A stretch of 38,226 nt of DNA from Fibrobacterota bacterium (GCA_028287465.1 JAQBPO010000090.1:1-38226), one strand, 5' to 3'; shown: positions 8,399-16,435, counted from the first letter of the stretch. A program made the numbers and translations. Notes: generated by a model not told the origin, from the sequence alone.

Positions 8399-8779
8399 AT
8401 GGCGAAGATACTTTGCGTCGACGACGAAAGGGACATCGCGGACCTCGTGAAGCTCGTGCTCGAGCTGGGGCAGCATCAGGTGACGGTCGTGACCGAACCG
8501 GAGAACGCCGTTTCGACCGCCCTTGAACTCAAGCCGGATTTGATCCTGCTCGACGTGGTGATGCCCCACGTGGACGGCTTCGACATCTTCCGCGAGCTCC
8601 GCGAACAGCCTTCCCTGGCCAAGATCCCCATCGCCTTCCTCACGAGCAACAACAAGTCCGTGGACCTGATGGTGGGCCTTCACGTGATGAAGGCCGAAGA
8701 CTACATCACCAAGCCCTTCGGGAAGCAGGAGCTTCTCGACCGGGTGAATGCCTTGCTGAAGAAGCACGGGAACCATTGA
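8399..8779 (+). CDS. Stand-alone response-regulator receiver (CheY-like)
   Basis: 126 residues, a complete receiver with no output domain. It has the acidic pair D8-D9, the phospho-acceptor D52 in LILLDVVMP, the switch threonine T82 in FLTSNN and the conserved lysine K105 in ITKPF. The helix before the lysine (GLHVMKAEDYITKP) is typical. It is the last gene of the KaiC-like cassette and overlaps the same transcript by spacing (2 bases). No histidine kinase is adjacent; the only kinase in the window is creC, more than 22 kb away. The phosphodonor is therefore unknown and could be an orphan kinase elsewhere. Confidence 0.95.
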   Translation: MAKILCVDDERDIADLVKLVLELGQHQVTVVTEPENAVSTALELKPDLILLDVVMPHVDGFDIFRELREQPSLAKIPIAFLTSNNKSVDLMVGLHVMKAEDYITKPFGKQELLDRVNALLKKHGNH

Positions 8780-8804
8780 GGCTTCCGCCCGCGGTCCGGT
8801 AACG

Positions 8805-8832
8805 AAAAAGGCCCGCTCAAGCGGGCCTTTTT
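8805..8832. terminator. Strong bidirectional intrinsic terminator
   Basis: A perfect inverted repeat (AAAAAGGCCCGCT, two central bases, then its complement) gives a GC-rich stem with A5 on one side and T5 on the other. It therefore works in both directions. It separates the KaiC-like cassette from the convergent gene at 8870-9532. Confidence 0.93.
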
Positions 8833-8869
8833 CGATCCATGGCAGGAATAGCCGTAGGCGAGAGGCGGA

Positions 8870-9532
8870 TTACCAGGCGTCCTTGGCCGAGTCGCTCTCC
8901 TGCTTGGCCGAAGCGAGGGATTCCTCGAGATCCTTGGCGGCGGCGATGTAATCCGGGTTCTTGTGGGTCTTTCCCTTGAAGTGCTCGAGGATCACCGCGA
9001 GCTTTTCCTCGGTGAAGGTCAGCTTCATCTGCTTGGTGACCTTGCCTTTGTATCCCCACTTCTTCATCAGCTCTTCGCTCAGCTCGAAGGAATCCTCGGC
9101 TGTGTAGAAATTCATCTCCTCCGACTGGAACGCGAAGCACTCGTCCATGTCCATGCATTCGGGCGCGGGGGCTCCGCTTTCCTTGGTCTCCATCCATTTG
9201 TGGACATGGCGCTTGCGCACCTCGAGGATCTTGTCCAGGCGCATGTAGCCGACGATCAGGAACTTGCCGCGATACGCTTCAACCGCTCCCTGGTACCGGG
9301 TGCCGAAGAGGAAATAGCGCCGGCGGTTCTTCATGGTGGCCAAGCGGGTTTTGGCATTCACGCACTGCAGGAATCCGTAGGTACCGGTTTCGTAATTGGG
9401 CTCCACCACCGGGTGCCCTTGATCGTCCACGGGTTCGCGTACCGCAAGTTCATGCTGCTTGGCCGAATCCAGGTGGATGAGCACGCCTTCGCCTTTTCCC
9501 CGATAATCCTGCCAGTTTCCCGTGCTCAACAT
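8870..9532 (-). CDS. Conserved-looking protein of unknown function
   Basis: 220 residues, soluble, no signal peptide or membrane segment. The N-terminal half is beta-rich (RRYFLFGTRY, RGKFLIVGYMRLDKI) and reminds me of small PUA/EVE-like nucleic-acid-associated barrels, but this is only an impression. The middle carries an acidic, Met/Cys-containing stretch (PECMDMDECFAF). The C-terminus is a charged helical region with VILEHFKGKTHKNPDYIAAAKDL. AAAGG nine bases before ATG 9532 supports the start. It has its own good promoter about 100 bases upstream and a strong terminator downstream, so it is a single-gene unit. I do not recognise the family. Confidence 0.75.
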   Translation of the reverse strand: MLSTGNWQDYRGKGEGVLIHLDSAKQHELAVREPVDDQGHPVVEPNYETGTYGFLQCVNAKTRLATMKNRRRYFLFGTRYQGAVEAYRGKFLIVGYMRLDKILEVRKRHVHKWMETKESGAPAPECMDMDECFAFQSEEMNFYTAEDSFELSEELMKKWGYKGKVTKQMKLTFTEEKLAVILEHFKGKTHKNPDYIAAAKDLEESLASAKQESDSAKDAW

Positions 9533-9630
9533 AGAATAGGACCTTTCGGCTGAAGGAAAAGGCGGAAGCCGGTTTTCCCGATTCCCGCCAATATTGTCGG
9601 CATGGGCTTTTTAGGCCCGCCGTTACGGTC

Positions 9631-9660
9631 AATATAGGGAATATTCCAAATTCGCGTCAA
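9631..9660 (-). promoter_or_regulatory. Sigma70-type promoter with a palindrome in the spacer
   Basis: On the minus strand TTGACG (9655-9660) and TATATT (9631-9636) are separated by 18 bases, a near-consensus promoter for the gene starting at 9532. The spacer contains the perfect 10-bp palindrome GGAATATTCC (9638-9647), a plausible repressor site. The leader would be about 90 bases. Confidence 0.55.
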
Positions 9661-9677
9661 ACATTATCGGTTCGCGC

Positions 9678-10580
9678 CTAAATCGCGATTTTTTCCGATA
9701 TGACCGGGTGCCCGAGGAAGACTTCCGAGAGGCGATCAAAGCCTTCGGTCTGATCCGTGGTCAGGAAGCGCTGGGTCCGGTTCCGGCTCAGGAGGGACTC
9801 CACTTCGGGATGCCGCGAGAGGTAATCGGCCAGGCTGGGGGCGACGATATCGCCTTGGACCAGGATGTCGACTTCCGGAGGGACGATGGCGCGGATGCGG
9901 GGAAGCAATAGGGGATAATGGGTGCAAGCCAGCAGCAAGGCGCCGATGCGGTCCCGTTCCGGGGAAAGGGATCCGGGATCGACGGCCGTGCCCGTGGTGG
10001 AGATCCCCGTCCCGGCGGAGCCCGGGGTATTGGCCTCCGAAACGGCCAGGGCTACGGTTTCGCGCCAATATTTCGCGATATAATGGTCGATGCCGGCGCC
10101 GTCCAGTTCGCCGGCCTCCACCATGGGGACCAGCAGAGGGCATGCCTTTTGGATGAGGCCCAGGCCGGGGGCCAGCTTTTCCAGTTCCAGGGCGAAGCTC
10201 TGGGATTTAACCGTGCCTTCGGTGCCCCACAAGGCCACGCTCCGGGTGCGGGGATGATGGGAGAGCGCTTCCGCGGAGGGTCGGATGATTCCCAGTACCT
10301 TGCGGTCGGGATGCTCGACGGGCAGGACCTTCTGCTGGATGGTGCGCAGGGCCTTGGCGGAGGCGGTATTGCAGGCGATGACGACCAATTTGCAATCGCG
10401 CGCGAAAAGCTCCTCGAGGCATTCCCGCGTGAAGCGGAAAATCGCGTCGAAGGAACGGCTGCCGTAGGGAGTGCGCGCATTGTCGCCCAGGTAGACGTAA
10501 TCGTATTGGGGGAGCCGGGCCCGGATGCTCTTGAAGATGGTCAGGCCCCCGAAGCCGGAATCGAAGATACCGATGTGCAT
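9678..10580 (-). CDS. murI: Glutamate racemase
   Basis: 300 residues. MurI supplies D-glutamate for peptidoglycan. IFDSGFGGLT (residues 5-14) carries the conserved Asp-Ser. The two catalytic cysteines are C70 in ACNTAS and C219 in ACTHYPLL, and GDNARTPYG is also present. Residues about 183-210 form a Gly/Thr/Ser/Pro-rich insert before the second cysteine that is longer than usual and looks like a surface loop. It diverges from the SEC-C gene at 10686. The 105 bases between contain GTTAAATTAAC (10647-10657), an AT-rich inverted repeat that may belong to the promoter. Confidence 0.96.
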   Translation of the reverse strand: MHIGIFDSGFGGLTIFKSIRARLPQYDYVYLGDNARTPYGSRSFDAIFRFTRECLEELFARDCKLVVIACNTASAKALRTIQQKVLPVEHPDRKVLGIIRPSAEALSHHPRTRSVALWGTEGTVKSQSFALELEKLAPGLGLIQKACPLLVPMVEAGELDGAGIDHYIAKYWRETVALAVSEANTPGSAGTGISTTGTAVDPGSLSPERDRIGALLLACTHYPLLLPRIRAIVPPEVDILVQGDIVAPSLADYLSRHPEVESLLSRNRTQRFLTTDQTEGFDRLSEVFLGHPVISEKIAI

Positions 10581-10685
10581 GGCTTATTCCTTGAGAGGCC
10601 TTCGGCTAGGAGCCCGCAAAGGCAGACTCCGGAACCGACCCGATTAGTTAAATTAACGGGAGAGGGCCAAGTCTGGCTTCCCGGC

Positions 10686-11981
10686 ATGGATGCAAGCAAG
10701 TTAAGAAATTCCTGCATTTGCGGAAATACGCGACCGTACCTTGAATGTTGCGGCCGATTCGCCGATCCCCTCCCGGATGCGCCGGAACCCGGGGTTTCCG
10801 CGGTCCCTCCCGATTCCGGCCCTGCCATCCCCATGCCGTCCCCTGGTGACGCGGACGCGGCCCTGTACCATGCCTTCCGTCACAGCCTGCATGAACTCTC
10901 CATGGCGCTCTTCCCGCTCCGCGCCCTGTACCAGGCCTACTGGGAAAAGCTGGCCAAGGAGGAATATCCCCATGACATGCTCATGGAGGATCCCGAATAC
11001 GGCCGCGCCATCATCGAGAATTTCTTCTGGGATCACTTCGTCCAGTATTCGGATGCGCGCCCCATCCTGCGCACCGCGCGCGAATTGGAGGGCCGGGACC
11101 TGCGCCTGGCGCATGATCTCATGCAATGGTCTTATGCGCCCCTGTGGTTCTACCGCGTGCAGGAGCGCACCGCGAAGACCGCCCGCCTCATCAATATGGG
11201 CAACCTGAAAGCCCATACGGTCCACCATGCCGGACGCTTCCCGGAGGCCGGCGAAGGCGTACTGACGCGGATCCTGTCCTTCCGGGGCAAGGAATTCTGC
11301 GGGCATACCGTACTGGTATTCTCGGATGGGTCGGCTCCCGCGAGCGCCGCCGCGGCCGCGCGGCTGGACTCCCTGTTCCGCGCCGGCTGCAGGGAACTGG
11401 GCGTCAAACCCTCCGTGACCTTGCGGCCTGACGTGCATTGCGACGAATGGCGCCGCCATGGCGCGGTGTTCCTGGCGCTCTGGCGCGCCGAGGCTTACGA
11501 CTCAAGCGTGGGGCGCCCTACCCGCGGATCGGGATCGGCCCCGGTTTTCAACCTGGCCTTGCGCAGTCGCGAAGCCATGCTCTCCTCCCTCGCTTCGGCT
11601 CCGGACGTCCGCGCCTCCGGGGCGGGGCAATGGGATTTGCGCTTCCGCGCCCTCAGGGTGGCGCGCCTGGAGGCCAAGGCCGGAAACCTGCTGGTTACGG
11701 TGGCGGATCCGGCCTTCCGCGCCCACGTCCGGGACTGGATCCGGGATCGCCTGGCGGGCACCGTCGGCCTCCCGGAGGAATCCGCGGTGGGATCCTTGCC
11801 CGGGGACAGCGCCGAATCCCAGGATATGTGGGTGCACACCCCCCTGGACGTGCTGAACGGTCAGACCCCGATCCAGGCCAGCACCCATGATTGGGGCCGC
11901 CGCCGGCTGAATCTCCTCATGAAAGACCTGATCAAACAGGGCCGGGACGTGGTTTCCCTCAAACGCCAGCTGGGATTATGA
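10686..11981 (+). CDS. Protein with N-terminal SEC-C zinc motif, unknown function
   Basis: 431 residues from the ATG at 10686 (the frame is open further upstream but that part overlaps murI antisense). Residues 10-23 read CICGNTRPYLECCG, the CxC-x8-CC pattern of the SEC-C zinc-binding motif, here at the N-terminus instead of the C-terminal position seen in SecA. Residues about 60-190 are helical and aromatic-rich (FFWDHFVQYSDARPILRTARELEGRDL). The C-terminal half is a mixed alpha/beta region ending in DWGRRRLNLLMKDLIKQGRDVVSLKRQLGL. No catalytic motif is seen. The start has no strong ribosome site. Hypothetical; possibly nucleic-acid or protein binding. Confidence 0.8.
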   Translation: MDASKLRNSCICGNTRPYLECCGRFADPLPDAPEPGVSAVPPDSGPAIPMPSPGDADAALYHAFRHSLHELSMALFPLRALYQAYWEKLAKEEYPHDMLMEDPEYGRAIIENFFWDHFVQYSDARPILRTARELEGRDLRLAHDLMQWSYAPLWFYRVQERTAKTARLINMGNLKAHTVHHAGRFPEAGEGVLTRILSFRGKEFCGHTVLVFSDGSAPASAAAAARLDSLFRAGCRELGVKPSVTLRPDVHCDEWRRHGAVFLALWRAEAYDSSVGRPTRGSGSAPVFNLALRSREAMLSSLASAPDVRASGAGQWDLRFRALRVARLEAKAGNLLVTVADPAFRAHVRDWIRDRLAGTVGLPEESAVGSLPGDSAESQDMWVHTPLDVLNGQTPIQASTHDWGRRRLNLLMKDLIKQGRDVVSLKRQLGL

Positions 11982-12006
11982 TGCGGGATGGTGTAGAATC
12001 AAACCC

Positions 12007-13890
12007 GTGAAGCGCGTGCATGCAAGCCTATCCGCCCTGGCCTGTGCCGGCCTTTCGGTCCTGCTTCCTGCGGTGGCCCGTGCCGGCCTCCTGGACCTGG
12101 ATTCCGTCCGGACCATGGTCATGGACCCGAACGGGGTCACCCCTCGGGACATTTCGCTTTTGCCCGTTTCCGGACGCCCGGATCCTTTCCGGCTGTCGCG
12201 GGTGGAAAACATCTTGCGCGAGCCTTTCCTACTGGAGGGCGTGACCGCGGAAATAATGTCGCGCACGGCTCCCGATTCAGGCCGGCCGGCGATGCCCATC
12301 TCCCCGGATTCCCTATGGCCCCTTTTGGACGTGGATCCTTCACGGTCCTCCTATGGAAACCCGCAAGGGTCCCAACCCGCCGCCGCATCCGCGGATTCCG
12401 CCGTCCATGCGCCAGGGCCGACGGACGGTTTCGATCTGGAACGGGCCTTGGGGGACATCCGGGAAGGTCTGCGCGAGCATACGGCCGATCTCACCCCGGC
12501 GGAAGCTTCCTTCCTTTACCGGGAAGCGCCCGGGCTTTTCCTGCAGGAGGAAGAGGATACCTCCCGTACGGCCGTGGAAGGCGAACTCCGGCGCCTGGAA
12601 GACGATGCCCGTTCCCACCGGATCATGGAACTCGCGCGCAAGCTGCGCTGGCAAGGCCTCGTACGGGCCTCGGCAGGGGCCTGGCGCCTTGAGAACTGGC
12701 TGATCCAATCCCTGCGGTCGGGATCGGAATCCCGCGCCATCGCGAGGCTCAAGAAAGCGGCCGGAAAGGAATTCCCCGTCCACGTCGGCACCAAGGGATC
12801 CGAGCGGCAGACGGTGGGGCAGGGGATCTGGATCGATCCGGGCGGGGACGATGAGTACGTTTTCTCCGGCCCCGGCAAGCCGGGCTCTTTCACCCTGGTG
12901 GTGGACGCGGGCGGTAACGACATCTATCTCTCCAAGGACAGTCTGCAGCAATCCGCCGGGAACATGGGAGTAGGGGCCATCGCGGACCTGTCCGGATCGG
13001 ACCGTTACCTGGGTTCCAACTTCGCCTACGCATCGGCCGAATTCGGATTCTCCTCCCTCTTCGACGCCGCGGGTCATGACTATTACGAGGGACGGTGCGC
13101 ATCCCTCGGCTTCGCCTTTTTCGGGATCGGGGTCCTGCAGGACGAGGCCGGTAACGATGTATATTCCGCCAGCCTGATGTCCCAGGCTTCCGCGTCGACC
13201 AAGGGGGCCGGCGTGCTCCTCGATCGGGCCGGGGACGATCGCTATCTGGCGCGGCCGACCTTCCAGGATGACCTTCGCTATACGGATCATTACATCCAGA
13301 TGGTGCAGGGTTTCGCCACCGGCTTCTCCCCCGATTTCGGAGGCGGCATAGGGCTCCTGCGCGATACGCGCGGCAACGACATATACCTGGCCGACATCTT
13401 CGGGCAGGGCACGGGCTACTGGTATGCCCTGGGGATGCTCATCGACGAGGCCGGGGATGATCGGTATGAAGCCCACCAATACGCCCAGGGGGCCGGCGTC
13501 CATATCGCGGTGGGCGCCTTGCTGGACTTCGGCGGCAACGACCATCGGGCCTCCAAGGGCGTCAGCCAGGGGTGCGGCCATGATCTCGGCTTCGGATACC
13601 TCTACGATAAGGGCGGCCACGACAATTACCTGGCCACGGACATGAGCCAGGGGGCGGGCAGCGCGAACGGGCTCGGCATCCTGCAGGATACGGAAGGGGA
13701 CGACATGTACAGCTCCCTCAATCCGGACATGGCCCTGGGCCACGCGGACATGCGGCGGGACCGGGGCAGTTTCGGTTTGTTCCTCGATCGCGCGGGCTAT
13801 GACCGTTATACCCGGCGCAAGAGCGAGGGCGCCGCCTGGCGCGTATACAACGGGAAGTCCAAGGGGAACGGGTTCGGGTTGGATAATTGA
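12007..13890 (+). CDS. Secreted GxDxY-repeat solenoid protein
   Basis: 627 residues from GTG 12007, with a signal peptide ending near residue 26 (AVARA-GLL). Residues 30-270 are a non-repetitive helical region. From about 275 to 610 there are about twelve degenerate repeats of 25-45 residues with the core G-x-L-x-D-x-x-G-[DN]-D-x-Y-x-A, often followed by QGxG (for example DEAGDDRYEAHQYAQGAG). The regular Asp/Gly turns and Tyr suggest a beta-solenoid, and the Asp clusters could bind calcium as in RTX-like repeats, though the canonical RTX nonapeptide is absent. TAGAAT lies 7 bases upstream of the GTG and there is no Shine-Dalgarno sequence. An extracellular or surface location is likely; function unknown. 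Confidence 0.85.
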   Translation: MKRVHASLSALACAGLSVLLPAVARAGLLDLDSVRTMVMDPNGVTPRDISLLPVSGRPDPFRLSRVENILREPFLLEGVTAEIMSRTAPDSGRPAMPISPDSLWPLLDVDPSRSSYGNPQGSQPAAASADSAVHAPGPTDGFDLERALGDIREGLREHTADLTPAEASFLYREAPGLFLQEEEDTSRTAVEGELRRLEDDARSHRIMELARKLRWQGLVRASAGAWRLENWLIQSLRSGSESRAIARLKKAAGKEFPVHVGTKGSERQTVGQGIWIDPGGDDEYVFSGPGKPGSFTLVVDAGGNDIYLSKDSLQQSAGNMGVGAIADLSGSDRYLGSNFAYASAEFGFSSLFDAAGHDYYEGRCASLGFAFFGIGVLQDEAGNDVYSASLMSQASASTKGAGVLLDRAGDDRYLARPTFQDDLRYTDHYIQMVQGFATGFSPDFGGGIGLLRDTRGNDIYLADIFGQGTGYWYALGMLIDEAGDDRYEAHQYAQGAGVHIAVGALLDFGGNDHRASKGVSQGCGHDLGFGYLYDKGGHDNYLATDMSQGAGSANGLGILQDTEGDDMYSSLNPDMALGHADMRRDRGSFGLFLDRAGYDRYTRRKSEGAAWRVYNGKSKGNGFGLDN

Positions 13891-13910
13891 GCCTGAGAGA
13901 AGCGGGGATT

Positions 13911-14050
13911 TTGAAATTTGCAAATTGAAGATTGCAAATTGAAAATGTAAGGCGAAGATGAAATCGAAAGCCGGAATCTTTTACATGCGATGGTATGCGA
14001 TTGGAAGCTCTTCCAAATTGCAAATCGCGATTTGCAATTTTCAATTTGCG
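13911..14050. repeat. AT-rich inverted-repeat element overlapping a gene start
   Basis: GCAAATTGAAGATTGCAAA (13920-13938) recurs in inverted orientation at 14031-14049 with one mismatch over 19 bases. The left arm also holds two direct copies of TTGCAAATTGAA at a 14-base period (13918-13929, 13932-13943). The right arm overlaps a perfect 26-bp palindrome at 14015-14040 (half-site AAATTGCAAATCG). It is strikingly AT-rich against a GC-rich background. It contains the start codon and signal-peptide codons of the gene at 13958. Confidence 0.8.
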
Positions 14051-14911
14051 ATATTCTTTTCCGCTTTGGCTTCTGTTCTGGCAAACGCCTCGCCACCGGC
14101 CCCAGCTACCGCCCCGTCCCATCCGGCCTCGGCCGCCTTCCGATTCATCGCGCCCGTCCTGACCCATCAGGATTCCCTCTTCATCGTTGCCTCGACGGGC
14201 GAACCGCGGTTCAAGGCCAAGCGGGATTCCGCCGAAGCCGGGCTCATCGCCGGGGATACGGCCACCCTGGATTACCTGGTGGCGAACCGCATGGGCGGCC
14301 AGACCGCGCGCCAGCGGCACTACGTGGAAAACCTGTTCAAGGCGATTTCCGATTCGGGCCGCAACCACGCCCCCGTTACCCGCATCGCGACCGCCCTGTC
14401 CGGCGCGGCCGACACCATCAAGGTCCAGCTCCTGCATATCGGATCGGAATTGGGAGACAGCACCTTCCTTCCCATCGCGCGCCAATACCTGCGCGCGGAC
14501 AGCCTGGAAGTGCGGAAGACGGCGGTCCGCTGCCTGGGGTCCTATCCGTCCCCGGCCAATGTGTTCCTCCTCTTCGACGGCCTGGACAAGACGAAGGACC
14601 TCGAGAGGCAGCAGCGCCTTTGGGCCTTGTCCCGGCAACCCGATCTCAAGGATTGGCCGCGCCTCCTGCCCCTGATGATGGACAGCAACCTGTACAACCG
14701 CCAGCTCGTGCGGCAGATCGTCGGCAAGGCCTGCGGCGGGAACTGGCCCATGGTGGAACGGTACATCCCGCAAACCCTGGATCCCCGGGCCCGCCTGGAA
14801 TGGATCCAACTGGCCCTGGAGACCTCCGGGATAGACGCCAAGGCCTACGTCCGTAAGAACGCTCCGCTGTTGGACAATTACGAGCGACGCTTCATCCAAT
14901 CGATGTACTGA
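13958..14911 (+). CDS. Secreted helical-repeat (HEAT-like) protein
   Basis: 317 residues from ATG 13958 (AAGG six bases upstream); ATG 13985 is an alternative. The hydrophobic core of the signal peptide, LQIAICNFQFAIFFSALASVLA, is largely encoded by the right arm of an AT-rich inverted repeat, after which base composition returns to the local GC-rich style. The mature protein is a series of amphipathic helices in pairs (TIKVQLLHIGSELGD, FLPIARQYLRADSLEVRKTAVRCLGSY, LYNRQLVRQIVGKACG), consistent with HEAT-like repeats of the kind that mediate protein contacts. It follows the GxDxY-repeat secreted protein on the same strand by 67 bases, so they may be functionally linked. Function unknown. Confidence 0.75.
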   Translation: MKSKAGIFYMRWYAIGSSSKLQIAICNFQFAIFFSALASVLANASPPAPATAPSHPASAAFRFIAPVLTHQDSLFIVASTGEPRFKAKRDSAEAGLIAGDTATLDYLVANRMGGQTARQRHYVENLFKAISDSGRNHAPVTRIATALSGAADTIKVQLLHIGSELGDSTFLPIARQYLRADSLEVRKTAVRCLGSYPSPANVFLLFDGLDKTKDLERQQRLWALSRQPDLKDWPRLLPLMMDSNLYNRQLVRQIVGKACGGNWPMVERYIPQTLDPRARLEWIQLALETSGIDAKAYVRKNAPLLDNYERRFIQSMY

Positions 14912-15044
14912 GGCCGCGCGATCGGGGCGCCTGGGGTATCGCCGCGGTCAACCGGATGTCAAGGCCCCTGGAACGGCCCATATTTCCGCCAAAGCGAAGG
15001 GAATCGGGATATTTCCAGGCTTTTTTAAGCGCGGGGGCAGGTTG

Positions 15045-15050
15045 TATAAT
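15045..15050 (+). promoter_or_regulatory. Consensus -10 of gdhA
   Basis: An exact TATAAT lies 46 bases before the gdhA start codon in a 185-base intergenic region. The -35 position holds only a T-rich run (TTTTTTAA at 15021-15028), so an activator may be needed. Confidence 0.5.
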
Positions 15051-15096
15051 ATGAGTGAGCCCTTGGGCCGTTTGAGATGAATCCAGGAAAGGACCC

Positions 15097-16353
15097 ATGA
15101 TCCAACCCACCGCCAAACTTACCCCCTTCGGGGCCGTAAACGCCCGAGTCAACCGCGCCTCCGACCTCCTCGGAATCAAGGAAAATTACCGCAAGCTTCT
15201 GACCTCATGCTGGCGCGAGACCAAGGTTTCCCTGCCCTTCACGGACGATAAGGGCGAGATGCGCGTCTACGAAGGCTATCGCGTGCAGCACAACGGCGTT
15301 CGCGGACCGTATAAGGGCGGCGTGCGTTACCATCCGGAAGTGGACCTGGACGAGGTGAAGGCGTTGGCATCCCTGATGACCTGGAAGTGCGCCATCGTGA
15401 ACATCCCGTTCGGCGGGGCCAAGGGCGGGATCAACGTGGATCCCACCAAGCTTTCCGATCGCGAGATGCAGACCCTGACCCGGCGCTTCGTCTACAGCGT
15501 GAAGAACATGATCGGGCCTTACAAGGATATCATGGCCCCGGACATGGGCACCAACCCCAAGGTGATGGGTTGGATGATGGACGCATACGGGCTAATCCAC
15601 GGGTATACGCCCGCCATCGTGACCGGCAAGCCCGTCAACCTGGACGGGACCCCGGACCGCCTGGACGCCACGGGCCTTGGCGTGGCCATGATCACCCGCC
15701 GGGTGCTGGAGGATCGCAAGGAATTCCTCAGCGGCAAGACCGTCGTCGTGCAGGGCTTCGGGAACGTGGGCAGCTTCGCCGCGCTCCACCTCCATCGCAT
15801 GAACGCCAAGGTCATCGCCATCGGCGACGTTTCGGGAGTGGTTCGCGATCCCCGCGGCATCGATGTGGAAAAGCTGATGGCCCACTTCGAGGCCAAGCGC
15901 ACCCTGGTCGGATATCCGGAAGGGGAATTCGCCACCCGGGAGCAATTGGACGTGATGGGCATCGAATGCGATATCCTGGTCCCGGCCGCCCTGGGCCACG
16001 TGATCCATTCGGGCAACATGGAAAAGGTCAAGGCGCGTTACATCATCGAAGGGGCCAATGGCCCCATCACCCCGGAAGCGGATGATTACCTGGGCCGCCA
16101 GGGCACCATCATCGTGCCGGACATCCTCGCCAATGCCGGGGGCGTGGTGGGCTCGTATTTCGAGTGGGCCCAGAACATCCAGGTGCACCACTGGGAACGG
16201 GCGGAGAGCAAGCTCGAGCTGGATAAGTTCATGTCGAGCGCCCTGCTGGGCGTATCCGCCGCGGCCAAGAAATTCGGCATCAATTACCGGGAAGCCGCGT
16301 TCGTGGTGGGCGTGGACCGGGTCTACCAGGCGGCGGTGGCCAGAGGTCATTGA
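15097..16353 (+). CDS. gdhA: Glutamate dehydrogenase (Glu/Leu/Phe/Val family)
   Basis: 418 residues, the length of hexameric bacterial and archaeal GDHs of the small type. It interconverts glutamate with 2-oxoglutarate and ammonia using NAD(P). Substrate-site lysines are in GPYKGGVRYHP (K73), TWKCAIV (K97) and the catalytic PFGGAKGG (K109). The dinucleotide-binding turn is GFGNVGSFAA. The acidic or neutral residue after the second strand (IGDVSG) leaves cofactor preference open. Single gene with its own promoter; a stem-loop without U tract follows the stop. Confidence 0.96.
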   Translation: MIQPTAKLTPFGAVNARVNRASDLLGIKENYRKLLTSCWRETKVSLPFTDDKGEMRVYEGYRVQHNGVRGPYKGGVRYHPEVDLDEVKALASLMTWKCAIVNIPFGGAKGGINVDPTKLSDREMQTLTRRFVYSVKNMIGPYKDIMAPDMGTNPKVMGWMMDAYGLIHGYTPAIVTGKPVNLDGTPDRLDATGLGVAMITRRVLEDRKEFLSGKTVVVQGFGNVGSFAALHLHRMNAKVIAIGDVSGVVRDPRGIDVEKLMAHFEAKRTLVGYPEGEFATREQLDVMGIECDILVPAALGHVIHSGNMEKVKARYIIEGANGPITPEADDYLGRQGTIIVPDILANAGGVVGSYFEWAQNIQVHHWERAESKLELDKFMSSALLGVSAAAKKFGINYREAAFVVGVDRVYQAAVARGH

Positions 16354-16357
16354 AAGG

Positions 16358-16382
16358 GGCCTTGAAAGGGACTTTAAAGGCC
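16358..16382. terminator. Stem-loop after gdhA
   Basis: GGCCTT/AAGGCC outer stem and AAAG/CTTT inner stem separated by one mismatch, with a 3-base loop, start 4 bases after the gdhA stop. No U tract follows. It lies between convergent genes. Confidence 0.35.
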
Positions 16383-16435
16383 GTTGAGAAGCCAGTGAAG
16401 GCCTGGACCGCATGCCGGGGCGAGGCTTTCCCGGC

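Noticed and set aside
9918-10685. Upstream extension of the SEC-C protein across murI
   Set aside because: The extension is antisense to murI, which is certain; the first sensible ATG is 10686.
12340-13923. 527-codon open frame antisense to the GxDxY-repeat gene
   Set aside because: An effect of the regular repeats on the other strand; the sense frame has a signal peptide and coherent repeats.
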